Of a DNA stretch of 64,000 nt, positions 45,811 through 57,071 are shown piece after piece; positions within the stretch are counted from its first letter, which is position 1, and each line of letters starts with the position of its first letter. The notes under the pieces are model-generated. The model saw only the letters and a list, made by a program, of their open reading frames with translations. It was not told where the DNA came from and did no database searches. The position numbers were made by a program, and so were the translations under genes. This stretch comes from Cryptomeria japonica (taxonomy: Eukaryota > Streptophyta > Pinopsida > Cupressales > Cupressaceae): positions 311,131,235-311,195,234 of the forward strand of contig NC_081405.1 in NCBI RefSeq assembly GCF_030272615.1, read 5' to 3'.

Positions 45811-46300
45811 AACTACCATGCCACCGACCTGGGTACCTATTGCATTTTTGAAGAGAATCAAATCATCCCAAAGCTTACTAAGGATCTGTTCTTCGAAGAG
45901 CAGTTGTCTTTAGCACTATGGACCCTGCACTTCGACAACGCCAAATGCAAGATGGGCTCCAGAGTGGGAGTTTGTCTCACCCCCCCTTCGGGCGAACAAA
46001 TCCTGAAGCCTTTCCAGTTACAGTTCGTGTGCTCAAATATTGAAGTGGAGTATGAGGGACTGATTCGAGGTTTGAGCATGACGGAAAGGATGGGCATTAA
46101 AAAGTTGAAAGTCCTTGGCGATTCTGAGCTGGTGGTCCATCAAGTTTGAGGGATATCAAGTGACAAGCATGTCCGCATGAGGTCTTACCGCACTAGAGTG
46201 TGGGATCTAATAGAGAGTTTCGATGCTTTCAATATCATAAGTATTCCTCGGAAACTAAATACCATAGCGGACCAAATGGCTACCATCAGAGTGCAATTTG
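45811..46300 (+). pseudogene. Archaeal-type RNase H located between protease and RT
   Basis: Visible catalytic residues: Asp in LHFDNAKCK (about 45930), Glu in IEVEYEGLIRGL (about 46045), Asp in VLGDSELVVHQV (about 46120-46147), and the last Asp in IPRKLNTIADQMAT (about 46235-46280). The spacing and flanking residues match the additional RNase H (aRNH) of Tat elements. A single TGA at 46147, where the family has Arg (CGA), interrupts the frame. In Tat elements as I know them this domain lies after the RT-RNase H unit; here it precedes RT. Confidence 0.85.
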
Positions 46301-47650
46301 ATCCTGTTACGGACTTACTCACCAACTTCCAAGCAGTCGACGTGGTTGTCCGCCTGACTATCCTTGATAATGATACTCACTGGCAGGTGTTTGAGAGCGA
46401 TGAACAGATTGCTTTGTTCATCCAAAGCTCGGGAGAATTTGCTGATCAGCTGCAACCTAAGATAAATGAATCCTATGGGAATCAGGTCATCCAGTTGAGA
46501 TCTAACAAGCTCCCTAATGGTTTGATCACTTTAGAGAACTTGTTTGACCACGAGTACGCCAAAAGGATAAGCGAAAGCTCACAACAAACAAAGAGGATTA
46601 CGCCGAAATGTCGGTCGACAATGGAAGAGTTCTCAAAGTAGGAAATGATGTTTCCTCCAAAGACAAAAAAAAGTTGGCCCGATACTGTGATGAATATGAA
46701 GGTGTCTTGGCTTGGTCTTATGAGGATTTAAGAGGATACGATCCTAATATCATCCAACATACCATCGAGCTTGCAAATGAGGCCAAGCCGGTCTGACAGA
46801 AGCAAAGACCGGTTAACCCAAAAATTGAGTCTCTCATGGCTTAGGAGTTGAAAAAGGTGATCGAATCAAGGATTATTTACCCCATAAAACATAGTACATG
46901 GGTGTCAAATTTGGTGTCTGTTAGGAAAAAGAATGGAGATATTTGGCTCTGTGTGGATTTCCAAGATCTAAATCAGGCGTCTCTCAAAGACCACTATCCT
47001 CTGCCATCAATGGAGCAATTACTGAGCACGGTGGCAGGATCAGAAATGTTCTCAATGCTCGACGGTTTCTCAGGATATAACCAGGTAAGTGTGAAGGTGG
47101 AGGACCAGCACAAGACGACGTTCACCACTAAGTGGGGAACGTTTACATACCAGAAGATGCCCTTCGGATTGTCAAATGCTGGGGCAACTTTTCAAAGGGT
47201 CATGGATTTAGCTTTCAAAGAGATAATTAATAAGATCATCTTAATATACTTAGATGACCTGACTGTGTTTTCCAAGCACCGGGAGGATCATTTTGACCAT
47301 CTTGAATTAGTCCTCCCAAAATGTCTTGAATTTGGGATTTCCTTAAACCCCAAAAAGTGTGTCTTTGGGGTTCTTCAAGGAAAATTACTTGGGCATATAG
47401 TTTTAAAGGAGGGTGTTTCCATTGACCCATACCAATTCAAGGCCATTAAAGACCTTCCCCTCTCGGTCAACAAAAAGGGAGTCCAATCTTTTTTAGGAAA
47501 GGTCAATTTTGTTAGTCGTTTTATTTCTGACTTTGCCGGAATAATAAGACCCATCACCCTCATGTTAAAAAAGGATATACATTTCAAATGGACTACTGAA
47601 GCCAAAAAAGCTTTTGATGAAATTAAAAATGCTATTTGTTCAGCTCCCGT
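46301..47650 (+). pseudogene. Tat-like reverse transcriptase
   Basis: After a linker broken at 46639 (TAG), 46794 (TGA) and 46841 (TAG), the RT opens: RIIYPIKHSTWVSNLVSVRK, WLCVDFQDLNQASLKDHYPL, FSMLDGFSGYNQV, MPFGLSNAGATFQRVMD and the catalytic ILIYLDDLTVFS box (about 47245-47275). The connection QSFLGKVNFVSRFI follows. From 46848 to 47897 the frame is open without a stop, the best-preserved part of the element. Confidence 0.95.
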
Positions 47651-48075
47651 ATTGTCTAACCCAAACATGTCAAAGGACTTCATAATGTACGTTTTTTCTG
47701 GCCAGCATAACATCACCATGGTCCTAACCCAAAAGGATGCCCAAAAAGGAGGTGAGCATCCCATAGCTTTCCATTCAAAGACTCGTAAGGATTATGAGGC
47801 CCGATACAACTTTGTCGAGAAGCAGGCCTTAGCCGCTATAAAAGGACTAAAAAATTCAGGCATTTCATTGCCTGTAATAAAACCACGGTGTACGTAGCTC
47901 ATCCTGCAGTACGAGAATACATTATGGAGGGTGACATCACTGAAAAAAGGGCAAATTGGATCACCAAGATCTTCGAATATTATGTCGACGTCAAGTCGAC
48001 AAAGCTCATTCGCGGGAGAGGTCTGTGCGAATATATAGTTCAAGAATGCGAACCTTGCGACGATGAAGCGGCCAC
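47651..48075 (+). pseudogene. RT-linked RNase H with lost catalytic residues
   Basis: The fold is recognisable by FIMYVFSGQHNITMVLTQ, HPIAFHSKTRKDYEARYN, EKQALAAIKGL and VAHPAVREYIMEGDITEKR. At the four acidic positions (expected D in TDAS, E in YEKELLA, D in TDH, D in VADALS) the sequence has Phe, Gln, Ala and a diverged segment. It is therefore very probably inactive as an enzyme, in line with the presence of a second RNase H. One frameshift at about 47890 divides it. Confidence 0.85.
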
Positions 48076-49370
48076 AGAGGAAATGATTATGCTTTTGCCT
48101 GATGTTCCAAAAGACAGCTGGATTGAGAAAAGAAAGCAATTCATGAAGACCGGGATTTTTCCCGAAGATCTCCCCTCGGCTAAGAGGAGGTTTTATAGAC
48201 TCCGAAAAAATGGTTTCCGCTTGATAGATGGAATCTTTTTCAAAAGAATTTTTGATGGAATCCTGCTCCGCTGTGTAGACCAGAGCCAGGCTGATAAAAT
48301 CCTACACGATTTCCACTACGACTCCTCAGGGGGCCATTTCTCTGCACCGACGACTGCTATCAAGATTACTCAAGCCTGGTATTTTTGGTCGTCCATGTTC
48401 AAAGACACACAATTTAATAAGGGAATGCAAGGAGTGCCAATATTACACATGAAGGAGAAAGAAAGCTGCAATGCCTCTTAGGCCCGTGTCAGTAGAAGAA
48501 CCTTTCACTCAATGGGGTCTTGATTTTATCAGAATGATGAATCCTCCCAGTTCGGCCAGACATAAATGGATCCTGACTGCTACTGATTATTTCACCAGAT
48601 GGTCCGAAGCCATTCCTTTACGGAATTCAACAGAAAGTGAGGTGCTGGCTTTCCTAGAGGACCTGGCATGCCGATACGGTTCCCCCAAAACCATTATATC
48701 GGATAATACGCATGCATTCATAGGCTCTCGAATTACCCAATTCACCCTCAGTAGAGGTATCTATCTCAAAACCTCTTCTAACTACTATCCTCAAGGGAAT
48801 GGACTTGCTGAGTCCACTAACAAAAACTCGATTAGACTTATTAAAAGGATAGGTTCTGAATACAAGAGGGAGTGACACCACCACTTGAGAAGCGCATTAT
48901 GGGTGGACCGCATAACACCTAAGTAGATTCTAAAGAACTCCCCCCTTATAAGTTGGTATATAGAAAGGATGCACTTTTCCCTATGTCGCTAGAGATCCCA
49001 ACATTGCAATTACTAAAATCAATGGAAGTGGCTGAAAATGGCCCTATGGCCGTAAGATTGGGAGAGATTATGGAGCTGGAACAAGCAAGGGAGGCAACCT
49101 TCACAGCTTTCCAAGACATACAAGAATTCACCAAAGATGGTTTGATAGTAAAACGAGCTCTAATCAGGCCTTCAGCCTCTGAGACCTCGTATTGAAATAC
49201 AATAAGAGGGCAGCGAATCTTGGTCAACATGCCAAGTTCGATTGCCCGTGGGAGGGACCTTTCCGCATTGTACACTGCAAAGGTTTCAACACTTTCGAGC
49301 TAGAAGACATGAATGGAGACCCCCTCCCGATTCTGGTTAATGGTTTCCACCTCAAACCTTTTCATTAGAT
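48076..49370 (+). pseudogene. Tat-like integrase remnant
   Basis: The N-terminal zinc region starts with RRFYRLRKNGFRLIDGIFF and FHYDSSGGHFSAPTTAIKI (His pair). The two Cys lie in the next frame at about 48425-48450, so a one-base shift sits there. Core: WGLDFIRMM, TATDYFTRWSEAIP (first Asp), TIISDNTHAF (second Asp), YYPQGNGLAESTNK (Glu). A TGA at 48873 and further shifts precede the C-terminal part (WEGPFRIVHCKGFNTFELED, DPLPILVNGFHLK) ending at TAG near 49366. No chromodomain. Confidence 0.92.
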
Positions 49371-49374
49371 GTTC

Positions 49375-49620
49375 TATGTCCTTTTAAATGTATATATTGT
49401 ATATATTGTGAATAGTTTCTTTTGGTGCCTATTTATCTTATTTATTCCCAGCTAGTATCAGGCAAGCAAGAGGAGCAAGAAGAGAAAGTAGATAAAGGAG
49501 AAAAGTGAAAAGTTCATTATATTCAAGCATTTTTGTATTTTCATTACAAAATGAGTAAGCTCTTGGCCCCTCTTTTTCTACAATCATTTTTCTCAATTCC
49601 AAGGCGACGATTCATCACAT
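49375..49620 (+). other. Post-pol spacer of the Tat-like element
   Basis: AT-rich, with a short TATATTGTATATATTG repeat and a GCAAGAGGAGCAAGAAGAG purine stretch. No ORF on either strand. The C-terminal tail of the antisense ORF begins immediately to the right. Confidence 0.5.
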
Positions 49621-49722
49621 CTTCAACAGTCATCTTTAGTCTCATCCTCATTGTCGTCAGAAGTTTCCTCTTCTCCTGATCACTTAGAGTCAGAGGCGCT
49701 CTCGAGCTCCCCAGGCATGAAA
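49620..49722 (-). pseudogene. Acidic C-terminal tail of the antisense ORF
   Basis: On the minus strand this reads FMPGELESASDSK, a TGA, then SGEEETSDDNEDETKDD and a stop. It continues, in the same frame and across the ATAAC duplication, the antisense ORF at 55164-55633. The highly acidic composition is typical of a protein tail rather than random sequence. Confidence 0.7.
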
Positions 49723-50310
49723 ATAACTGTCATGCCCAGTCTTTTTGGGCCAAAACACAACTACAAATTTTTTTTTGAACAATTAATTACATGCAACCCA
49801 TGCCTAAATAATTGTGACAACTGAACGAGTTGTTTCAAATGTAATCTTAAGTGATATTAAAATAGGTTTCTAAAGAGACGACGAAACAAAAATTTAACTA
49901 GAGGCCTTAGGTTTCGATAAAACTCCTAGATGATAGAATTAGAATATTACTAACATAACAATTATGATTATCAAGCAGAACAAATTAATTTTTGTAAGGA
50001 CAATAATAAATCCACTTAAATGTCCCTTTCATTTCAAATGCGAATTATAATACTTAATTAGGTCAACTTCTACTAAATAGACGCCAGTATAATTACTAGG
50101 TTCAATATCAATTATTTAACTAATATCAAGTTTCTTCCATCATTGTTATTACATCCTCCCTTTATAACTTAATCAAATCCTGCATCTATTAATTAATTAT
50201 TAATACGATTTCAACGTAATAATATTAATTAATTGAGCAAATAAAATTGGACTGCCAAACGTTAATATGTTAATTAATTTATTAAACACACGGTTCCATT
50301 TGGGTTAAAT

Positions 50311-51302
50311 AAGTTCGCATGGTCAAGTTCATTGACTTATTTTAGAAATATATATTATGTCACTACAATGCCCTCTTACGGGTAAACATCTAATATCCTA
50401 AATTAAATTCTTTCATTTAATTATAAATATCATCTAAAATCCCTAAAAAGTATTTACACAACTTAAATCAAGTTGCAATATAATAATCCTCCAAACATTA
50501 GATATTAAATATTTAATTCTCAACCTTTAAATTTCCTCCTAATTTAATTTTAATCATTAAATTTTACACAAAACCATCAATAAACTTCTCTAATAAATTT
50601 ACTCGAAGAGTATTATTTCTCTATAAAATAATCAATCCCCTAATAAACTAAATATTGACATTTAAAATTACCTCGTAAAATTAACTTAATTCGGCATACT
50701 ATTTAAACTTTTCTTTAATAATCTTTTCAATACAACCTTCTCATAAAATAGAAAATAAAATGATTGGATACAATTTAATTCCTAATACAAAAAGTCAATC
50801 TTAGATAAGTTCGCATGGTCAAGTTCATTGACTTATTTTAGAAATATATATTACGTCACTACAATGCCCTCTTACGGGTAAACATCTAATATCCTATATT
50901 AAATTCTTTCATTTAATTATAAATATCATCTAAAATCCCTAAAAAGTATTTACACAACTTAAATCAAGTTGCAATATAATAATCCTCCAAACATTAGATA
51001 TTAAAAATTTAATTCTCAACCTTTAAATTTCCTCCTAATTTAATTTTAATCATTAAATTTTACACAAAACCATCAATAAACTTCTCTAATAAATTTACTC
51101 GAAGAGTATTATTTCTCTATAAAATAATCAATCCCTTAATAAACTAAATATTGACATTTAAAATTACCTCGTAAAATTAACTTAATTCGGCATACTATTT
51201 AAACTTTTCTTTAATAATCTTTTCAATACAACCTTCTCATAAAATAGAAAATAAAATGATTGGATACAATTTAATTCCTAATACAAAAAGTCAATCTTAA
51301 AT
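50311..51302. repeat. Near-perfect tandem duplication, 2 x 496 bp
   Basis: Copy 1 is 50311-50806 and copy 2 is 50807-51302. Both begin AAGTTCGCATGGTCAAGTTC and end AAAAAGTCAATCTTA. I count only about five substitutions between them, for example ATTATGTC versus ATTACGTC. The duplication is much younger than the surrounding elements. Confidence 0.95.
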
Positions 51303-51634
51303 AAAATATTTAAATTTTAACCAAATAAGGATATTCCAATTCGAAATTTGAAAAACAATCTTTATCCCCTCCCTTATTACTTATTTTATTAATATCCTCT
51401 TAAAAAACCCTAACTAGGGTTTGCTTATATTTTTTTAAAAATCTATAAGCTCTCATCTAATTTTCTTTTCTATCCCTTTGTCTTTACCCTAACCCGAAAT
51501 TGGGTTAGGTTTTATTATTCTATTTTTTTTTATTGTTGTGTGTGTGGTGTAGGGTCTATGGCGGTGGGGGAGGTGGCCATGGTGGAGAGCGATGCATGAA
51601 GTTCCATGGCGGGGCGAAGGGGAGCCAGAGGGCA

Positions 51635-51804
51635 CCACTGTGGATACCCACAGTGGTGGCCTCGTGCCGCTCACTGTGGTTACCCACAGTGGCGACCCCG
51701 GGCGCCGCCCACTGTGGATACCCACAATGGTGGCGCCGATGCCACCCACGGTGGATACCCACAGTGGCGAACGTGACTCCGTCCACTGTGGATACCTATA
51801 GTAG
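51635..51804. repeat. GC-rich minisatellite of five palindromic units, period about 37 bp
   Basis: Units at 51635, 51671, 51709, 51746 and 51783 each contain CCACTGTGGATACCCACAGTGG or a close variant. This is a 22-bp inverted repeat with a short loop. Linkers are CG-rich (GTGGCGACCCCGGGCGCCGC type). The block is a GC island of about 300 bp (51540-51830) in very AT-rich DNA. All frames on both strands stay open across it because the unit lacks stop triplets, so the overlapping ORFs here are not evidence of coding. Confidence 0.93.
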
Positions 51805-51854
51805 CCGCGTTGCCCTATTCTTTTTTTGCATATTATTTTTTGTAAATATTTTAA

Positions 51855-51857
<3 letters not shown>

Positions 51858-51892
<35 letters not shown>

Positions 51893-51908
51893 ATTCTATA
51901 TATATATG
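51858..51908. repeat. (AT)n microsatellite
   Basis: A run of about 15 AT dinucleotides at 51858-51890 followed by TCTATTCTATATATATATG. Small ORFs on the minus strand here encode only Tyr-Ile repeats. Confidence 0.95.
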
Positions 51909-51909
51909 T

Positions 51910-54900
51910 ATTTTTTTTTTCTTTTATATATATACAACAACATAAAAAGAATGTAAAATATTGGCTGACTGATAAAGAAAAGCCAACAACATTCAATAGA
52001 TATACATTTCATTTTGTAGATTAAAATGTATAAACCCCTATCATGTATATGCATATTTGGGCTGATAAAAAAGAAAGGAGGTGGGACTAACCCCATTATT
52101 TTTTTTGTTTTTATTTACTTAACTTGCAGATAGGAGGAATAATGCATGTACAAACATAAATTGTATATCTATATGTTTCATTATGCTTATTTAAATGCAT
52201 GCAATGTTTCTCTAACTTTTCAATATGCAAGGATATCATCATAAAAATAGTGACTGTCAAAAGACAAAATTTAAACAACAATGCAATAGTTATCTATTTT
52301 ATCATTTCTTTGAAACAGGTTAAAAGTAAAACACTTTTTTGATAAGAATACAATAGTCTTTTCATAAGAATATTAAAGCAAAATATTGTAGGCTAGATTT
52401 AATGTATCTCTTTTCTTTTTAAATCTCTAAGAGTTAACTATAGGGAAATATTATTTTACCTACTTTTATTTTTTGCATTTTTTTTTGAGTAATGACAGAA
52501 GTAAATAAAACTTTCAGCAACATTAAATTTGTCTAGAAAACACTTAAAAACGTTATCAATATGTACAATGCAAAAAATGTTATACTTCTAAAGTCTGTTT
52601 AACCATATTTGCATTTGGAATAAATAAATCAGTAGGACTACATATTTACTTTTTTCTTACTAACATTCCAACTTTTCTAATTCATAATATCTCCATTTTA
52701 CTTTCTGCATTTTTTTGTTTGTTAAATAAATGACAGAGATAACCAAATGGCAGCATTAATCTAGTCTAGAAAACACTTAGAAATATTAAAAATGCAGGGC
52801 TATTAGCTCCTCTAACATCCTCTTAACCACATTTTGCAATCTCAACTTAACAAAGAATACATTTCTTATAAGAAAAATCTGAGTACAATATGTCCACTTT
52901 TACAATGGGTGAAAACCCAACTAGTCTCTCATTCCTAATAATGAAGACTTAAATAAAATAATAGATTCCTCTTTCAAAATAAATACAACATAAGACTCTT
53001 CTCTTTCACTTCTGCAACTAAAATAAAATCTGCAAGACCATTTCCAAGCTTTTCCTTCAATCCCTCCTCAAAGCAACCTGCAATCCAAAATCTTAAGGCT
53101 GTGACCATGGAGAGCTCACCTCCCAGCCTAGGCTTACTAGAAGCCACCCCGAGCTTGGAGAACTAAGACCTAGACGGGTTACACTCAATCAATACAAAAA
53201 CAAGCAAGGAAAAACTCACATCAAACACATTCCCATCCCAAGGTTGAACTTCATCACAAAATGTGATGTTTACATGGGTGGAAGTGGACCAAGTACCTTG
53301 AGGAGAACTGCAAGATAGTAGATCACCAGCCAACTCATGGAAACCAAGAACACAACATAAGTCCAACAAGGTAGTAGTTCACAATCCATCTCATGGCAAC
53401 CAAGAACACATCACAAGTCCATCTTGACCTCACATCCTTATGACCCCCAAGACATACATGCCACAATTTCTCCCCTTATGACCCCCAAATGCATAAACAA
53501 AACTATGCATCAAGGGTCACAATACAAACCCTTGAGATCACTCTCTTGAAGAGAGCCTCTCACTCAAGGCTGTTAAACACCTTCCACCTCCAAGACCATT
53601 TTGCCCTCCCAAGGGTAAGATGGCCTTGGATACTCCCAAAACATAGAAAATGCATAACAGAATGGGAGAAGAATCACATAAAAATTTTCACAAATAAAAT
53701 ACAAGGGAAAGAACATCTACATTCAAGCAATCATTTAAAAGAAGATTTTCAACATGCGAAGTAAGAAATGATCCAACCTTGAATCTGCTCAAGGGTTCAC
53801 TAGGGATAGCTTGGAGAAGAGCAGTCCAATTCCTCCATTCTTTTCTGCAACACTTAGCCAAAATTCTATTCTAACTATTTGAAAACTACAAGATCTCATC
53901 TCCAAAAGTGGAGAGTGGGTGATTAACTCACTAAGTCTCAATCTCTTGCCTAAGAAGGCTTCTCCCACTCTTTCCAACCTCTTGGATAGAGTGAGAGGCT
54001 CCCATTGGTTGGTCTCCCCTAGGTCTTACACACTCCCTTACCAAGGCACCTCAAGAAGAGGAATGTAATGGGGAAGAGGAATGACACATACCAAGAAGGT
54101 TATCTACCCAAGGATAACACTCCTAAAGATGAAATTCTGCCATCTAGGAAAACCCACTTTTTTGGGAGGTTAAACAAGTCCTAGGGGAAGGACAAATGGC
54201 CAAATTTGGCCTTCACCCATAGGTACCCCATAAGGCCCAATAAAAATGGTCCAAAACTAACTCTAGGAGTTGGTTTAACCCTTTGAAAGTCCACCTAAAG
54301 TTAACCTACGGGTCAACTCTGAGTTGACCCTCCTTATGGCTTACTACCCTAGATTTATTGGTACCTTCAAGGATAATTAGGAAATATAATAATTAAATAA
54401 AAATAAATCTCTCCAAAAGGGTGACATGACAATTGCCAACACAACATACAACATATGTGTCAAGTGACACTACAAAAATAATTCCACATCACAAATACAC
54501 ACACGAAAATTGTCCCTTGAATGATTTAAACAAATTTAATGACTACAATTTACACACATGCAAACAATTACGTTTACGAATAAAATACGATACATACGGG
54601 GTGTTTTCTCTCCAAATAGACAACCCCTGGTTTTATGAACGTACATAGGCCTAGGCTTGATTCTCCATAATGTTCCCATGGTTAGATGGATAATTTTCCT
54701 GTGCATCTCAATTACACATTAGTACTTTCCAATAGCCTCATATACTATTAACCACATAAATAAGAATACAAATCAATCACTTTGCATACCATGGACATCA
54801 TATAAATCAATTTACCATAAAACAATGCGATCCATATAAAGAAATTATCATAATCCACTTAAATTCCAACCATTCATAAGGCATGCATCATAATTTCTAA

Positions 54901-55163
54901 CATCATAATAAAGTCCTGCAAATTCAGATATAGCTGGCATACGTCATAACAAGATTATCAAATTAGTGGATCCTATAGGATCTAATTCCATAACACATCA
55001 AAATATGCACCACAAGGTAAAATGCTTCATAACCTGGTTTAATTACTTTTCTCGCTAATCTATCTATCTAACATAACTCATCCTATTGAATTTTTGTATT
55101 TATTAATACGGTCAACCTTGGTCAACTAAGTTAACTAGAGCTTGATCGGGGAGGGGATCTACA
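51910..55163. other. Right part of the 5.4-kb insertion, no gene seen
   Basis: AT-rich, non-coding. A 57-bp direct repeat (AACTCATGGAAACCAAGAACAC and ATCTCATGGCAACCAAGAACAC) lies near 53330-53420. The ORF at 53489-53764 has no recognisable features. Short inverted ends (TGTCATG at 49728 and CATGACA at 54426) hint that the insertion could be composite, but no duplication matches the inner end. Confidence 0.4.
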
Positions 55164-55862
55164 ATAACAACCAGGTTCAGTTGTTGATTTGGCAGCAGAA
55201 TCCTCGGGAAGATGTAGTCCCTGAATTCAGTATACCATTATGTCCCTTCTGGGACTAGGACTATCAAATTGATATGCAAAAGAAATTCCATGGCAAGCTC
55301 GACGCGATACCGATGAGAGGACAACATCATCGTTTTCAGTCAACTGATGAGCGGGTGCCAAGTTACTCCCTCGTTGCGTATGACGAACCTCTCCAGGTCG
55401 GATGGTAGTGGAAGCCCTTGGAAAGGGATGTAGTATGCAATCACATCCTCCAGCCCATCCAAGTAATCTTGGGAAAAGAGAGCCTGGGTCAGCTGTGAAG
55501 TTAGCAGCCCAGGTTGACCGCAATCCAACACCGAGGCTATGAACCGCGAGCAGATATCTGTATTCACTTGGTATCGGTTTACATTATCAATGAAATCTTC
55601 TCCAAGTATCCACTTAATGGCGGCTATTATCAAAGGATTTTTCCTATTATCTTTATTTATAGCAGATTTCCAACAGAAGATGACGAATGCTCAAAGTGCA
55701 TGCCTTCCCAAATCCCAATTCTTCTGTCATATCTCCGTTAATTTGCATCAAGTGAATAAGCTTGTTTTCAGAATGCTGGTGTCCTGATAGGTACCTTGAG
55801 AGAGAGGTTGATACAAGCAAGAGCCACGCGTATGTACAGGTACATCGCGTTTTAAATAACAA
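55164..55862 (-). pseudogene. Antisense ORF of the Tat-like element
   Basis: Runs opposite to pol, between pol and the 3' LTR. The open stretch 55633-55340 contains PLIIAAIKWILGEDFIDN, NRYQVNTDICSRFIAS and FQGLPLPSDLERFVIRNEG. After a TGA the same frame continues (MEFLLHINLIVLVPEG, one TAA, then FRDYIFPRILLPNQQ) to 55164 and, beyond the 5.4-kb insertion, into the acidic tail at 49722. The 5' part (55862-55640) is in another frame and poorly defined. Extra antisense ORFs are known in some Tat-lineage elements; this protein family I do not recognise. It shares a 28-residue block with the ORF after the LINE RNase H (19970-20060). Confidence 0.65.
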
Positions 55863-56234
55863 GTTCCGCCGGACTGTTTCAGCTCGTGCAAACTTTATTA
55901 CTTGTCGATTCTCTTGATCAAAGAAAAGGTTTGCCCAAATGTAGTTTCCTTGAGCAATGATGGGTTAGCCAAATGTGATCTTGGGAAGCGGGAATGACGA
56001 TGCCCTTCATCTGCAGGAGTTTATTGCAGCTGCAATTTGAGCTGGCGCGCGTGTAAGCAGGTACTTGCCATTAAACCTTCACTTTTGAGAAGATCTAGGC
56101 ACATTTTACATTTAAGGCTTGAGGTTTTTCCCTCTTCTTCATCCGTTTTGAAAAGAAAGAAAAGGGAAGCCAAAGTGATTTTCTCTCTCGACTAGAGAAT
56201 TTTTTCACTAAAGGAAAGAAGCTTTCTGCTTGTA

Positions 56235-57071
56235 ATGGAGCTTGAAGCAGCGTCCGCAAGTGCTATGCCTGGAGGCTTCTGGGTTGATATTTTTGGGGAG
56301 TTATCCTATTATGCCCATGCCATCCCTCCAAGGATGGAGTATCCAAGAACGAAGACCAAGACCAAAACGACAACTCAGAATGCATCCGCCGTCCTGGACT
56401 CCTTGGAAAATATTTTCGAACCCGAGGTTCATAAGCAGCCTAAGAGCCTCAAAGAGGCCGCATGCTCCATAATGCTTCATCATAGAGTAGACCCCCAATC
56501 CATGGCAGTGTGTTTCTAGAGTAGTGGAACTCCCCAATGCATGGTTCCCATGGTACCATACTGCCCTGATCTCATAGCAGCTTGCATGGAGGTTTTTGAT
56601 CCCACCTCATGCTCTGTCAATGACTCTCTCTTGAGATTGGTAATATCTCCTGAGACCATTAGGGAGATGATATGCTGCTCGATCTTCGAAGGAACAAAGG
56701 TTTTATCAAAAAGCTCAATGGAGGAATTCTGGAGCACCAGGAGAGATGCTTTGATTTTCTATCAAAACAATCTCAATCGAAGTCTGTCTTCCGGACTTCT
56801 GAAGTTCCCTTTGTCATATAGCAACTTAAGGCAAGAGGACCTCAAAGACATTTCTTCTACCCTTGCCTGGCTGTGTGGTCATGATAGTGACCGAGATATC
56901 ACAGCCTCCATGATGGGTTTTCTCTTCAAATGTAGGAAACAAAGGGAACTGTTTCACTTTGACTTCTCTGTGACTATTGCCAGAGCCATTATTAAGCAAT
57001 TATCGAAGTTCCAGCAGTTGCGGCACTTCAGGTTCTTCAGTATTGGTGCACTTGCTATTACACCAAAATGA
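56235..57071 (+). pseudogene. Extra ORF of the Tat-like element, N-terminal domain
   Basis: Starts MELEAASASAMPGGFWVDIF at 56235 and continues in one frame, with one TAG at 56517, to 57071. Conserved-looking blocks include DIFGELSYYAHAIPPRM, SPETIREMICCSIFEGTKVL, STRRDALIFYQNNLNR and WLCGHDSDRDITASMMGFL. No retroviral or host family is recognised; there is no signal peptide or clear membrane segment to support an envelope protein. It lies where env-like ORFs sit in other LTR elements, upstream of the 3' LTR. Confidence 0.6.

Larger units (their letters stand above)
49728..55163. mobile_element. 5.4-kb LTR-like insertion, TSD ATAAC
   Basis: Begins TGTCATGCCCAG and ends GGGGATCTACA, with ATAAC at 49723-49727 and 55164-55168. 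Removing it restores an antisense ORF in frame. It has TG...CA ends and a 5-bp duplication but no internal LTR pair and no retroelement coding. A solo LTR of exceptional length or a non-coding LTR derivative are the likely readings. Inside are a 496-bp tandem duplication, a GC-rich palindromic minisatellite, an (AT)n tract and a 57-bp repeat (53316/53373). ORFs inside are unconvincing. Confidence 0.75.

Noticed and set aside
51400-51515. Telomere-like CCCTAA motifs
   Set aside because: Only three short non-tandem occurrences; no array.
51489-51801. Four overlapping ORFs on both strands around the GC island
   Set aside because: The 37-bp unit lacks stops in every frame; peptides such as VDTHSGG, CGYPQW and WIPTV are the same repeat in rotated frames.
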